Source of the DNA: Bacillota bacterium | Lineage (GTDB): Bacteria > Bacillota > Clostridia > Oscillospirales > Ruminococcaceae | Reading direction: 5' to 3' | Length of the DNA: 64,000 nucleotides | NCBI GenBank assembly: GCA_023457355.1 | Contig: JAEWLW010000080.1 | Span: 48,356-112,355, forward strand | Part shown: piece by piece, positions 52,460 through 60,717 of the stretch | Layout of the letters: every line of letters starts with the position of its first letter | Position numbering within the stretch: position 1 is the first letter of the stretch | Position numbers and translations under genes: made by a program | The notes under the pieces: model-generated | Told to the model about the DNA's origin: nothing | The model's database searches: none | What the model saw: only the letters and a program-made list of their open reading frames with translations

Positions 52460-52651
52460 ATTGTTCTCGCTGGCGCGGGGTGTGTCCGGCGCAACGCTGA
52501 AGGTTTGATTGCGCCGCAGGCGCCGCTTTTTCTGCCGCCAGAAAAAGCAGCGGGAAAAAGACCGCTCAAGGGGGAAACCACGCTTCGCGCAATGAAATGC
52601 CTGTGGCATTTCAACTAATCTGGCGCACAAAAGTGCACCTCAATGCGAAAG
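52460..52651. repeat. Repeat D, copy 1 (hairpin array)
   Basis: About 190 bases matched by 63809-64000 with scattered differences. It is a row of inverted repeats: GGCGCAA/TTGCGCC, GCTTTTTCTG/CAGAAAAAGC, GAAATGCC/GGCATTTC and GGCGCAC/GTGCACC. The differences between copies fall mostly in loops. Both copies contain the same minus-strand frame (MKC.RHFIARSVVSPLSGLF), probably a by-product. Confidence 0.85.
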
Positions 52652-52680
52652 TGAGGGCTCACCGCCAGGCCGCTTACGCG

Positions 52681-52949
52681 GCTAAACGGCTTCGCTGGTC
52701 GCTGCGGGCGGCATGGATGCCCGCAGCGGCTCCCGCCGTTCTTTCACACTATTTTCCCGGTGCGAACTGTTACGTTGGCTTGTCGACGTTATATTTACGA
52801 AGCGCCCCCCTTGAGAATCCCCTCTTTCCATCGACCAAGGGCGGGGGCGCTCATCGCAGGCCGCTCGCATATATGAGCGCTCGCGACTGGACGGCTTCGC
52901 TGATCGCAGCGGGCGGCATGAATGCCCGCTGCGGCTCCCGCCGTCTCTC
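52681..52949. repeat. Repeat E, two direct hairpin units
   Basis: Units at 52681-52745 and 52885-52949 share ACGGCTTCGCTG, a GC-rich 9-bp stem around GGCATG.AT, and GCGGCTCCCGCCGT. The stems are GCTGCGGGC/GCCCGCAGC and GCAGCGGGC/GCCCGCTGC: one T-A pair has become A-T with both sides changed, keeping the stem. Confidence 0.8.
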
Positions 52950-53244
52950 TTAAGAAACTCTCCCCGAATTAGAGCGGCGAAGCCTGTGCTGCTGCGGCGG
53001 CAAGAAGTTCTCAGGCTGGCTGTTGCGCACAGTTAACGTATCCCTCGGCGCGGCGGCGCTTTCAAGGCGCTGCCGCGCTCTTAGGAGGCCAAACCAGCTT
53101 TGAGGGCGCAAACATTCCGTTGCCACCTTATGTGAGCGCCTTGCTATTTGGGGTGGGAAGGCAACATATTCGCGTGGGGCAACCGGTCACAATAATCCAA
53201 TGAGCCCCCTTTAGGGGGGGAGGGGGGCGTTCCCCTGTCCCGGC

Positions 53245-53267
53245 GGGGGCAGGGGTTAGGGGTGGGG
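53245..53267 (+). other. G-quadruplex motif
   Basis: Four G-runs (5, 4, 4 and 4 G) with loops CA, TTA and T on the plus strand: a canonical intramolecular quadruplex pattern, in the gene desert. Confidence 0.7.
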
Positions 53268-53385
53268 AAAGCCGTGCCCGGCTGCTGGCGGCAAATTCAG
53301 GGTGGTAACTTTGCCCGCTGCGGCTCTCACCAAGATCCCGCAAGTACTTGTAAAAGCCTGAATGGAACTTCAAAGTTATAGTAAA

Positions 53386-53410
53386 GGGCCGGTGCTGATG
53401 CCCCGGCCCT
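53386..53410 (-). terminator. Duplicated terminator hairpin, distal copy
   Basis: Stem GGGCCGG/CCGGCCC around TGCTGATGCC. On the minus strand it is followed by TTTACTAT, so it still looks like a working terminator for the amidohydrolase gene. An identical copy lies at 53648-53672 on the other side of repeat C. Confidence 0.7.
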
Positions 53411-53647
53411 CAGGCTGTCAAAGAACTCTTTCTTACTAAAAAATTGCACAAATTAAAGTTTTTGGTCAAGCTTTTTTCAAAAAGCTTGTGCGCTTCGTTC
53501 GTCAAAAAAGCGCAGGAGGGGCAGCCAAAACAGTCCGGGGGACTGTTTTGGCGCGGGAAACCCCCGCCAGGGGTTCCCCGATGGCGCATCAAGCGGTATG
53601 AGGCTTGTGCAAGCCGCTAAAACGCCTTCGCTTTTTCGACAAGCTGA
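53410..53647. repeat. Family C MITE-like element, copy 2
   Basis: 238 bases with inverted ends TCAGGCTGTCAAAGAA and CTTTTTCGACAAGCTGA, matching the element at 47331 in the other orientation, including AACAGTCC/GGACTGTT and the AAGCTTTTTTCAAAAAGCTT palindrome. It sits exactly between two identical 25-base hairpins. Confidence 0.8.
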
Positions 53648-53672
53648 GGGCCGGTGCTGATGCCCCGGCCCT
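53648..53672 (-). terminator. Duplicated terminator hairpin, gene-proximal copy
   Basis: Same 25 bases as 53386-53410, in the same orientation. For the minus-strand amidohydrolase gene this copy has no U-tract because repeat C follows it. Confidence 0.65.
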
Positions 53673-53683
53673 TTGGTTATTCC

Positions 53684-55000
53684 CTATAAGATATCCCTGT
53701 ATTTCTCCGCGGCAGCGACAAACGGCCCCATCGCCGCAAATAATTCCGCGCGGATATCCGCCAGATTATAATCCGCCAGCAGCTTATCCCGTACGGCGAT
53801 TTTCCCCTGCGCCAGCACGGTGCGCACATTCGAGGCGTTCGCCGAATAAACGAGCGCTGAAAAAGGCTCAAACACCGGGAACATGTTGACCGAATCGGTT
53901 TCAACCAGCACAAGATCGGCCTGCATGCCGGGCGCAAGGGTGCCGTATTCCCGTTCGCCGTGCAGGGCCCGGGCGCCACCCACCGTGGCAAAACGTACAA
54001 TCTCTTGCGCGGGGAACAGGCTGCGGTCGCGGTTGGCGGTTTTGTGAAAATTTGCAAATAATCGCATTTGGTCAAACATGCTCAGCGTATTGCCGGAGGA
54101 CGCGCCGTCGGTGCCAAGCCCCACCGGGATGCCGCGTTCAGCCATGCCCTTGACGGGCGCGACGCCCTTGCCCGCCTTGGTGTTGCTGGCGATGCAATGC
54201 GCAACCGATGCGCCGCGCCGCGCAATCAGGTCGAGGTCGGCGTCGGTGGCATGGATGCTATGCGCCAGCAGCGTGTGCGAATCCAATGCGTCGATTTTGT
54301 CCAGAAACGCGGTCGGGGTGGTGCCCTGCCAGGAAAAATAGGCCATTTCATAGTCCATTTCAGAGGCGTGCAGCGTGAACAGTGTGTCGTACTGGACGGC
54401 GAGTGCGTGGGCCTTTTTCAGCGCCGCCTCGTCGCAGGTGGTTGTGCCGTGCGGCGCGATCACCGGACGGATGCGGCTGCTGCCACGGTATTTTTCGAGG
54501 AATGCCCGCTGGTATTCAAACGCGCCGTAGGGCGCTTGGCTTACGCAGGTGGGCTGGCCGATGACCGTCTCGCCAAGATAGCCCCGGACACCCATTTCAA
54601 GGCAGGCGCGCGCCACTTCGTCTTCAAAGTAGTACATGTCCAAAAAGGTGGTGACGCCCGAAAGCAACAGCTCGCAGATGCCGTATTTCGCCGCGAGGTA
54701 GACAAGCTGCGGCGTCATTGCCTCGTTTTCCAGCGGGAACAGAAACCGCCGCAGCCGGTCGGGGCAGTCGTCCCCCAGCGTGCGAAACGGCATCATTGAA
54801 ATATGGCAGTGGGTGTTGACAAAGCCGGGCAGCAGAATGCCGCCCGCGCCGTCGATGCGCTCATCACAGCCGCCCGCATAATGCCCGCCGCCCAGCGCCG
54901 CAATTTTGTCGCCGTCGGTCAGGACATAGCCGTTTTGATACACCGTGTCCCTCGCATCCATTGTCAGCACGGTGGCGTTGTCGATTAGAATTCGGCTCAT
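53684..55000 (-). CDS. Amidohydrolase-family deaminase (MtaD/SAH-deaminase-like)
   Basis: Metal-dependent hydrolase of 438 residues with the ATZ/TRZ-type subfamily layout. Motifs are the metal ligands HCH in NTHCHISM, HASEMDYE, the His in TLLAHSIHATD and the Asp in VGLGTDGASSGN. This group includes S-adenosylhomocysteine/methylthioadenosine deaminases and chlorohydrolase-like enzymes; the exact substrate is not shown by sequence. AAGGAGG precedes ATG 55000. It starts 19 bases after the upstream M20 hydrolase gene ends, so the two are one operon. Confidence 0.88.
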   Translation of the reverse strand: MSRILIDNATVLTMDARDTVYQNGYVLTDGDKIAALGGGHYAGGCDERIDGAGGILLPGFVNTHCHISMMPFRTLGDDCPDRLRRFLFPLENEAMTPQLVYLAAKYGICELLLSGVTTFLDMYYFEDEVARACLEMGVRGYLGETVIGQPTCVSQAPYGAFEYQRAFLEKYRGSSRIRPVIAPHGTTTCDEAALKKAHALAVQYDTLFTLHASEMDYEMAYFSWQGTTPTAFLDKIDALDSHTLLAHSIHATDADLDLIARRGASVAHCIASNTKAGKGVAPVKGMAERGIPVGLGTDGASSGNTLSMFDQMRLFANFHKTANRDRSLFPAQEIVRFATVGGARALHGEREYGTLAPGMQADLVLVETDSVNMFPVFEPFSALVYSANASNVRTVLAQGKIAVRDKLLADYNLADIRAELFAAMGPFVAAAEKYRDIL

Positions 55001-55018
55001 GGTTGCCTCCTTATTGCA

Positions 55019-56335
55019 TCAGGCCTCGCCGATGAGATCCCAGACGATGGCACAGAAAATTTTGACGCTTTTCACCAGCACCGCTTCGTCAAAATCGAAC
55101 CGGACGGTGTGCTGGGCCGACGCCATCGGCGTCATGGCGCGCATATAGGTCGCCAGTCCGCCGCGCGCCTGCACACGGTTCATCATGATTGAGATATCCT
55201 CGCTGCCCCAGTTTTGGGCGTTCTCGCAGCTGCTAACCTTAAGCTCCGGCAGGTGACCGCGCACCAGTGCTGCGATGCGCGCAATAAACGCCGGGTCGCT
55301 CTGCTGGCCCTGCGCCTCGCCCATCTTGAGCATTTCGCAGGCGCAGCCCTGCGTCAGCGCGGCGCCGTTGCAGGCGTTAACCGCCATTTCGGCCATGTAG
55401 GTGTTGATTTTGGTCGTCTCGCCGCGCACCTCCAGCTGCATGCAGGCCGTGTCGGGAATCACATTGCGTCCCGTTCCCGCGTGCAGCGTGCCGACGTTGA
55501 CGCGGCTTTGCCCGCCGCTGTGCCGCGGGATCGCCTGCAATGCCATGACGGCCGCGGCCGCCGCCACAAGCGCGTTCCTGCCCTGCTCGGGGAAGCCGCC
55601 CGCGTGCGCCGCACAGCCCTTAAAGGCTACGTCATACTTTGTCGTCGCAAGTGAGCCGTAGGTGCCGGGTGTCACGTCGCCGTCGTCGGGGCCGTCGTCC
55701 GGCGCAATGTGCGACCCGGCGAAGAAATCCACGTCGTCTAAAAGACCGTTTGCCACCATGGCCGCCGCGCCGCGTGCGCCCTCTTCGCCCGGCTGGAACA
55801 AAAGCTTCACCGTGCCGTGAAGCCTGTCTTTAAGCTGCATCAACACCTCGGCCACGCCAAGACCGATGGCGGCATGCCCGTCGTGTCCGCAGGCGTGCAT
55901 GCTGCCCGCGTTTTGGCTCGCGAAACCTTCGCGGGTTGGGCGATGAGTGTCATCAGCGCATTCAAGCATGCCCAGCGCGTCGATATCAAACCGCAGGCCG
56001 ACCACCGGCCCCGCGCCGCAGCGCAGAATGCCGACCACGCCGGTGTAGCCCTGTTTGAGCTCCTCGGTGAGATAATCGGCGGGTGTGCCCTGTGCCAGCA
56101 CCCTTTCGGCGTGTTCGCACAGTTCATTTTCCGTCGGCAAACCCATGCGGGCCCCCGCATTGCAGACCTGTTTTCCGGTGAGCACCTCGTAGCCCAGCGC
56201 GTCCAGCCGCTGCGCGATGATGGCGCTCGTGCGCATCTCCAGCCAGCCCGTCTCGGGGTAGCGGTGAAAATCCCGCCGGTAAGCGGTCAACCTGTCGCTT
56301 AATGCATCGGCACGCGTCATAATTTCCTGATACAT
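55019..56335 (-). CDS. M20-family amidohydrolase (AbgA-like)
   Basis: Zinc aminoacylase of 438 residues. M20D landmarks are DFHRYPETGWLE, the metal ligands in MHACGHDGHAA, LLFQPGEEGARGA, and the dimerization-domain segment GCAAHAGGFPEQGRNAL. The length and the region around residues 70-110 resemble the A subunit of p-aminobenzoyl-glutamate hydrolase, but no abgB is adjacent, so this is only a likely relative. AGAGGA precedes ATG 56335. Confidence 0.88.
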   Translation of the reverse strand: MYQEIMTRADALSDRLTAYRRDFHRYPETGWLEMRTSAIIAQRLDALGYEVLTGKQVCNAGARMGLPTENELCEHAERVLAQGTPADYLTEELKQGYTGVVGILRCGAGPVVGLRFDIDALGMLECADDTHRPTREGFASQNAGSMHACGHDGHAAIGLGVAEVLMQLKDRLHGTVKLLFQPGEEGARGAAAMVANGLLDDVDFFAGSHIAPDDGPDDGDVTPGTYGSLATTKYDVAFKGCAAHAGGFPEQGRNALVAAAAAVMALQAIPRHSGGQSRVNVGTLHAGTGRNVIPDTACMQLEVRGETTKINTYMAEMAVNACNGAALTQGCACEMLKMGEAQGQQSDPAFIARIAALVRGHLPELKVSSCENAQNWGSEDISIMMNRVQARGGLATYMRAMTPMASAQHTVRFDFDEAVLVKSVKIFCAIVWDLIGEA

Positions 56336-56393
56336 GGCAAGTCCTCTTTTGATTAAATTTCATACGGTTTTAAAAAATATATTATAGCATAAA

Positions 56394-56422
56394 TTGACCT
56401 TTTCCGCCAAAATTGCTACAAT
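56394..56422 (+). promoter_or_regulatory. Promoter of the PfkB-family kinase gene
   Basis: TTGACC (56394-56399), 17-base spacer, TACAAT (56417-56422), 35 bases before the TTG start. Confidence 0.8.
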
Positions 56423-56457
56423 AGCAAAGTGATTTTTTTACTGAGGAGACGCCTGTT

Positions 56458-57360
56458 TTGAAAAATGCACTTGTCATCGGTTCCACTTGCGTGGATGTCA
56501 TTATACGCCTGGATCACCTGCCGAAAACCGAGGAGGACCTGCACCCCGAAAGCCAGCGCTTCGCCGTTGGGGGCTGTGCCTATAACGTCGCGAATATTTT
56601 GCAGCGCGCCAAAATTCCGCTGACCTTCATCACGCCGGTGGGCGGGCAGGGCGTGTTCGGCGGATTTGTTAAAAACCGGCTCGACGCGCTCTGCTTCCCC
56701 GATTATGTCTACCTGCCCGAGGCGGAAAACGGTTGCTGCTATTGTTTTGTCGAAAAAAGCGGTGAGCGTACCTTTGTTTCCCACCACGGGGTGGAATACA
56801 CCTTTGATCCCGCGTGGATGCAGCCGCACAGCGGCAGGCGCTTTGATTACGGCTATGTCTGCGGGCTGGAGATTGAGGAAAAAACGGGCGGCGCGCTGAT
56901 TGATTACCTTGAAACCGCGCCGGTTGAAACGCTGTTCTACGCGCCCGGCCCCACCGGCGTGCGGATTCCGAAAGAAAAGAACGCGCGGCTGTATGCCCTG
57001 CACCCCATTTTGCACCTCAACGCGTCGGAGGCGATGGCGCTGGGCGGGGCCGATTCGGTCGCGGCGGCCGCGCGAAATCTCATCGCCAAAACGGGTAACA
57101 CCGTCATTGTCACGCTGGGCAAGCAGGGCGTTTTCTGGATGAATCCAAATGGCAAAACCTTTTCGCTGCCGGGCGTTTCCGAGAAGGTTATGGATACGAT
57201 CGGCGCGGGCGATTCGCATGTCGGCACGACAATTTTAGGGCTGTGCCGGGGGCTGCCGCTTTCTTCGGCACTCTCCCTTGCCAACCGTGTGGCGGCGGCG
57301 GTGGTCGCCACCGACGGCGCCACGCTGCCGGATGCGGATTTTACAGCGCTTTTAGGCTGA
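56458..57360 (+). CDS. PfkB-family carbohydrate kinase
   Basis: Ribokinase-like sugar or nucleoside kinase of 300 residues. The N-terminal GSTCVDVIIRLDHLPKTEED and GGCAYNVANILQRA match PfkB signature 1, and DTIGAGDSHVGT is signature 2 with the catalytic Asp (residues about 245-255). Start is TTG 56458 with GAGGAGA upstream. Substrate unknown. A terminator follows. Confidence 0.88.
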   Translation: MKNALVIGSTCVDVIIRLDHLPKTEEDLHPESQRFAVGGCAYNVANILQRAKIPLTFITPVGGQGVFGGFVKNRLDALCFPDYVYLPEAENGCCYCFVEKSGERTFVSHHGVEYTFDPAWMQPHSGRRFDYGYVCGLEIEEKTGGALIDYLETAPVETLFYAPGPTGVRIPKEKNARLYALHPILHLNASEAMALGGADSVAAAARNLIAKTGNTVIVTLGKQGVFWMNPNGKTFSLPGVSEKVMDTIGAGDSHVGTTILGLCRGLPLSSALSLANRVAAAVVATDGATLPDADFTALLG

Positions 57361-57406
57361 CGGCTCTTTTGGCAGGCAAAGCCATAATCCGATTTTTAAC
57401 AGCAAT

Positions 57407-57435
57407 AAAGCCTGACGGAATACCGTCAGGCTTTA
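57407..57435. terminator. Bidirectional terminator between the kinase and XRE genes
   Basis: AAAGCCTGACGG and its inverse with an AATA loop; A-tract and T-tract on opposite sides allow use by both convergent genes. Confidence 0.9.
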
Positions 57436-57475
57436 TTCAGCTTATCACGGCACAGGGGAACGGCCCGCCTGCACA

Positions 57476-57724
57476 TCATTCTTTAAAAAGTGCATCATAC
57501 GAAACGTCTAAAATGCTTTTGGTCGCACCAAGCTCCGCGACCGAAATATGTCGAATACCCGATGCTATCTTTACCGGGGTGCCCCGCGAAATATCACAGC
57601 CCATAAGCTGTAATTGCGCTGAAAGCTGTTCCTGCGTCAGGCCGCGCGCTTTTCGGTACCGGCGTATGTTGCCCCCAATCTGCCGGTCCGCTTTTATATC
57701 TTGAGACATCGCATGCTGCCACAC
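57476..57724 (-). CDS. Small XRE-type helix-turn-helix regulator
   Basis: An 82-residue DNA-binding protein with one helix-turn-helix (NIRRYRKARGLTQEQLSAQLQL) and a short C-terminal helix. GTG 57724 has GGAG 7 bases upstream and is preferred; ATG 57709 is the other option, and the frame back to 57973 is not coding. It is divergent from a 64-residue gene over 81 bases. Confidence 0.75.
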   Translation of the reverse strand: MWQHAMSQDIKADRQIGGNIRRYRKARGLTQEQLSAQLQLMGCDISRGTPVKIASGIRHISVAELGATKSILDVSYDALFKE

Positions 57725-57805
57725 TTTCGTGCTCCGTATACAGCGCATCTTGATTATATCAAACAAATATAATTGCTTTGATAATGGAGCAAAGGGGGCG
57801 CATAA

Positions 57806-58000
57806 GTGATGCCGGACTATCAGAAAATGTATTTTAACCTTTTTAATGCGGTGACTCATGCAATGGATACACTTCAAAAAGCGCAGCAAAAATGTGAAGA
57901 AACCTATGTCAGCGGTGACGATGCCCCGTTGATAATTCTTCCCAAAACGGCGGATAAAAAACAGGGGAGCCACAATAGACGGTTATTTTGGTCATACTAA
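57806..58000 (+). CDS. Small hypothetical protein
   Basis: 64 residues: a helical, possibly amphipathic N-terminal half (MYFNLFNAVTHAMDTLQKAQ) and a polar tail. GTG 57806 or ATG 57809 can start it, after AAAGGGGG. No function recognized. A terminator hairpin follows at 58018, which supports it as a real unit. Confidence 0.6.
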   Translation: MMPDYQKMYFNLFNAVTHAMDTLQKAQQKCEETYVSGDDAPLIILPKTADKKQGSHNRRLFWSY

Positions 58001-58017
58001 TAACGGCGTATCAGTTA

Positions 58018-58045
58018 AAAACTGTCTCGTATGATACGGTTTTTT
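58018..58045 (+). terminator. Terminator or palindromic operator before the Crp/Fnr gene
   Basis: AAAACTGT pairs with ACGGTTTT around a 10-base loop and is followed by TT. The inner CGTATGATACG is itself palindromic. It ends one base before the -35 box of the Crp/Fnr promoter, so it could also be a regulator site. Confidence 0.55.
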
Positions 58046-58046
58046 C

Positions 58047-58075
58047 TTGCATCAGGCGAATTTTTATGCTAATAT
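58047..58075 (+). promoter_or_regulatory. Promoter of the Crp/Fnr-type gene
   Basis: TTGCAT (58047-58052), 17-base spacer, TAATAT (58070-58075), 38 bases before the ATG. Confidence 0.7.
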
Positions 58076-58113
58076 TGTCCTGCCGAAGGACACTAACCAA
58101 GGAGGAAATCGCT

Positions 58114-58782
58114 ATGACAAAGGCCCAGATCAAGGCCGCCGTCGCCGCCTGCCCTCTGTTTGCCGGCTGCGATTTTGACGAAGACGCGCTGACCCCGCAG
58201 CGCTTTAAACGCGGCGATACCGTTGCAGATACCCTTAACGGTGCGCCCGTAATCGGTATTATCGCCAAAGGAAGGGTGAGCGTTTTTGGCATTTCACCGG
58301 GTGAAAGCGAAGTCAGCCTTTCAAGCCTCGGGCCGGGAGAAGCGTTTGGCATCAGCAACCTGTTCACAAAAAACGAACTTGAAACCCGTCTGGTCTGCCG
58401 GGGGAATACCGATATTGTTTTTGTTCCCAAGCAGGCGTTTTTGCGGATGCTGGGCACCAGCTCCGTGCTGGCAGAGCGCTACATGACGCTTTTAAACGGC
58501 AAAATTCGGTTTTTAATTCGGCGCATCGCCCTGCTGACGGCGCATTCGGGCCGGGCAAAGCTGGCGGATTATCTGCTGGCCAACGCCGACCACAGCAATA
58601 CCGTCCGGCTGGGCTGCTCAAAGGAACAGCTGGCAAAACTGCTGGGCATGAGCCGCGCCGCGCTGTTTCGGGAGCTCTCGGCGCTGTCCGCCGCCGGGCT
58701 GATCGCCGTCGACCGCAGCCGCATCACCCTGTTGGACCGCGATGCGTTTATTAATCAAATCAGGCCCGAGACCGATGCATAA
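58114..58782 (+). CDS. Crp/Fnr-family transcriptional regulator
   Basis: The 222-residue protein has an N-terminal cyclic-nucleotide-binding-like domain (VIGIIAKGRVSVFGI, LGPGEAFGISNLF) and a C-terminal winged helix (LGCSKEQLAKLLGMSRAALFRELSAL). The Cys pattern of oxygen-sensing Fnr is absent, and the cAMP-contact Arg is not evident, so the signal is unknown. AAGGAGG precedes ATG 58114. It lies just upstream of an ABC transporter operon on the same strand, a possible target. Confidence 0.9.
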   Translation: MTKAQIKAAVAACPLFAGCDFDEDALTPQRFKRGDTVADTLNGAPVIGIIAKGRVSVFGISPGESEVSLSSLGPGEAFGISNLFTKNELETRLVCRGNTDIVFVPKQAFLRMLGTSSVLAERYMTLLNGKIRFLIRRIALLTAHSGRAKLADYLLANADHSNTVRLGCSKEQLAKLLGMSRAALFRELSALSAAGLIAVDRSRITLLDRDAFINQIRPETDA

Positions 58783-58935
58783 GGCCCGGGCCTGCGGCGT
58801 CTGAGCGGCCTTCCGTTATCTCAGTATGTTGATAAAAACAGGTTAAGCATGCCGCCGCCCGTTTTTGGGGCTGCGGCACAGGCACAAGCGTTCCGCCTTT
58901 GTGCCTTCCGCGTCATGAAAGGAATGGTTTATACG

Positions 58936-59958
58936 ATGAAAAAGCTACTGGCGCTGGCGCTTGTGTTCGCCCTTGTTTTGGGCGGCTGCGCCGCCGCATC
59001 CTCGTCCTCCGCCACGCCGCCCGCGTCCGCCTCCCAGCTGGGCTCCTCACAAGCGGTGTCGCAGCCTGCCGGCCCGATTACGGTTGCTGCGCTCAAAGGC
59101 CCTACTGCCATGGGGCTGGTCAAACTGATGGCCGATGCTGAAGCGCAGGGCCGCTACAGCTTTACCATTGCGGGCGCCGTGGATGAAATTACTCCCAGGC
59201 TGGTGAAGGGCGACCTTCAGATTGCGGCGGTGCCCGCCAACCTCGCTTCGGTTCTTTACAACAACACCAAGGGGCAGGTTCAGGTGCTGGCCATCAACAC
59301 GCTGGGCGTACTGTACATCGTTGAAAACGGCGAGGATATTCACACCGTCGAAGACCTGCGCGGCAAGACCATTTTGTCGGCGGGCAAGGGTGCCACACCC
59401 GAATATGCGCTGAACTTTATGCTCGAGCAAAACGGTATCGACCCTGAAAAGGATGTCACCATCGAATACAAGGCCGAGCACAGCGAATGTGCGGCGGTGC
59501 TCGACGTCAAGGATAAAGCCATCGCCATGCTGCCGCAGCCTTTTGTCACCGCCGCCCAGATGAAAAATAACGAGATCCGCGTCGCCATCGACCTCAACCG
59601 CGAGTGGGCCCAGGCGCAGGAAAAGCCCTCGTCGCTCATCACCGGCGTCGTCGTGGCCCGCACCGATTTCGTTAAAGAGAACCCGCAGGCTGTGGCCGAT
59701 TTCCTCGCTGCGTACAAGGCGTCGGTCGACTATGTTACCGACCCGAATAACATTGAGCCCGCGTCCGACCTCGTGGCAAGGTATGAGATCGTCTCGTCCG
59801 CCATCGCTCAGCGCGCCATTCCCCAGTGCAACATCACCTTCATCGCAGGGGCGGAAATGCGTGAGCGCCTGAGCGGCTACCTTGAAATTCTCTTTGGCCA
59901 GAACCCCAAAGCCGTGGGAGGGGCCCTGCCCGATGAAAACTTCTATTATATCGGCTAG
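58936..59958 (+). CDS. ABC transporter substrate-binding lipoprotein (NitT/TauT type)
   Basis: 340 residues with a lipoprotein signal: Met-Lys-Lys, a hydrophobic stretch, and lipobox LVLGGC with the lipidated Cys near residue 18, then a Ser/Ala-rich linker. The mature part has the SsuA/TauA/NitT-like fold (ITVAALKGPTAMGLVKLM, LQIAAVPANLASVLYN, TILSAGKGATPEYALNFML). Ligand unknown. It overlaps the permease gene by 26 bases, so the three transporter genes are one operon. Confidence 0.88.
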   Translation: MKKLLALALVFALVLGGCAAASSSSATPPASASQLGSSQAVSQPAGPITVAALKGPTAMGLVKLMADAEAQGRYSFTIAGAVDEITPRLVKGDLQIAAVPANLASVLYNNTKGQVQVLAINTLGVLYIVENGEDIHTVEDLRGKTILSAGKGATPEYALNFMLEQNGIDPEKDVTIEYKAEHSECAAVLDVKDKAIAMLPQPFVTAAQMKNNEIRVAIDLNREWAQAQEKPSSLITGVVVARTDFVKENPQAVADFLAAYKASVDYVTDPNNIEPASDLVARYEIVSSAIAQRAIPQCNITFIAGAEMRERLSGYLEILFGQNPKAVGGALPDENFYYIG

Positions 59959-60709
59959 CGCAGCGCAAAAAACGCTTTTTAAGGCCGGCGCCGTGCTGTT
60001 CTGGCTGCTGCTGTGGCAGCTGGGAAGCATGGCGCTGTCGCAGGAAATTTTGCTTGTCTCGCCCGTTGCGGTACTTAGGCGGCTGGGTGTTCTGGCGCTG
60101 GAACCCGCGTTCTGGCGCACCGTTGCATTCTCGTTTGGCCGGATTGCCGCTGGGTTTTTCACCGCGCTGTTTTGCGGCACGCTGCTGGCGGCCGCCGCTG
60201 CACGGTTTGAGCCGGTCGGCCTGCTGTTCTCGCCGCTGATGGCGGTCATCAAGGCCTCGCCGGTCGCGTCGTTCATCATCCTGCTGCTCATCTGGGTGCC
60301 GTCCCACAGCCTTTCGGTCGTCATCGCGTTCATGATGGCGCTGCCGATTATCTATACGAATCTTTGCACGGGGCTGTCCGCCACCGACCCGGCTATGCTG
60401 GAGCTTGCCGACGTTTTTGAGGTTCCGGCGGGGCGGCGGGTGCGTTACCTCTACCTGTCGCAGCTGCTGCCGTACCTGCGCTCGGCCTGTGCCGTCTCCA
60501 TCGGCCTGTGCTGGAAATCCGGCATCGCCGCCGAGGTCATCGGCATCCCGAAGGGGTCAATCGGCGAGCGGCTTTATGAAGCGAAAATCTATCTCGATAC
60601 CCCCGAACTGTTCGCGTGGACGGTGGTTATCGTGCTGCTCAGTATGCTGTTCGGCCGTTTGTTTTTATTGGCCATGGACGCTTTTGTCCGCCATATAGAA
60701 AGGATGTGA
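59933..60709 (+). CDS. ABC transporter permease (NitT/TauT type)
   Basis: The 258-residue protein has about six membrane segments and the EAA loop that contacts the ATPase (LELADVFEVPAGRRVRYLYL). ATG 59933 follows GGGAGGGG and lies inside the end of the lipoprotein gene. Belongs with the substrate-binding protein and ATPase on either side. Confidence 0.9.
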   Translation: MKTSIISASAAQKTLFKAGAVLFWLLLWQLGSMALSQEILLVSPVAVLRRLGVLALEPAFWRTVAFSFGRIAAGFFTALFCGTLLAAAAARFEPVGLLFSPLMAVIKASPVASFIILLLIWVPSHSLSVVIAFMMALPIIYTNLCTGLSATDPAMLELADVFEVPAGRRVRYLYLSQLLPYLRSACAVSIGLCWKSGIAAEVIGIPKGSIGERLYEAKIYLDTPELFAWTVVIVLLSMLFGRLFLLAMDAFVRHIERM

Positions 60710-60717
60710 GGCCCTTG

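Larger units (their letters stand above)
52432..53683. other. Repeat-rich gene desert between csp2 and the amidohydrolase gene
   Basis: 1.25 kb without a credible gene. It contains repeat D (52460-52651), the two repeat E hairpin units (52681-52745 and 52885-52949), a G-quadruplex motif (53245-53267) and repeat C (53410-53647) between duplicated hairpins. Small frames here translate the repeats. Confidence 0.7.

Noticed and set aside
52009..52614. 201-codon minus-strand frame whose N-terminal peptide recurs at 63742-63963
   Set aside because: The shared peptide comes from repeat D; the rest is antisense to the csp gene. Two copies therefore reflect the repeat, not a protein family.
52432..53683. 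Remnant prophage or IS element in the gene desert
   Set aside because: No integrase, transposase or phage-like frame is visible; only short non-coding repeats.
58849..58935. Longer N-terminus of the substrate-binding protein from 58849
   Set aside because: It would place 29 residues before a clear lipoprotein signal peptide, which must be at the N-terminus.
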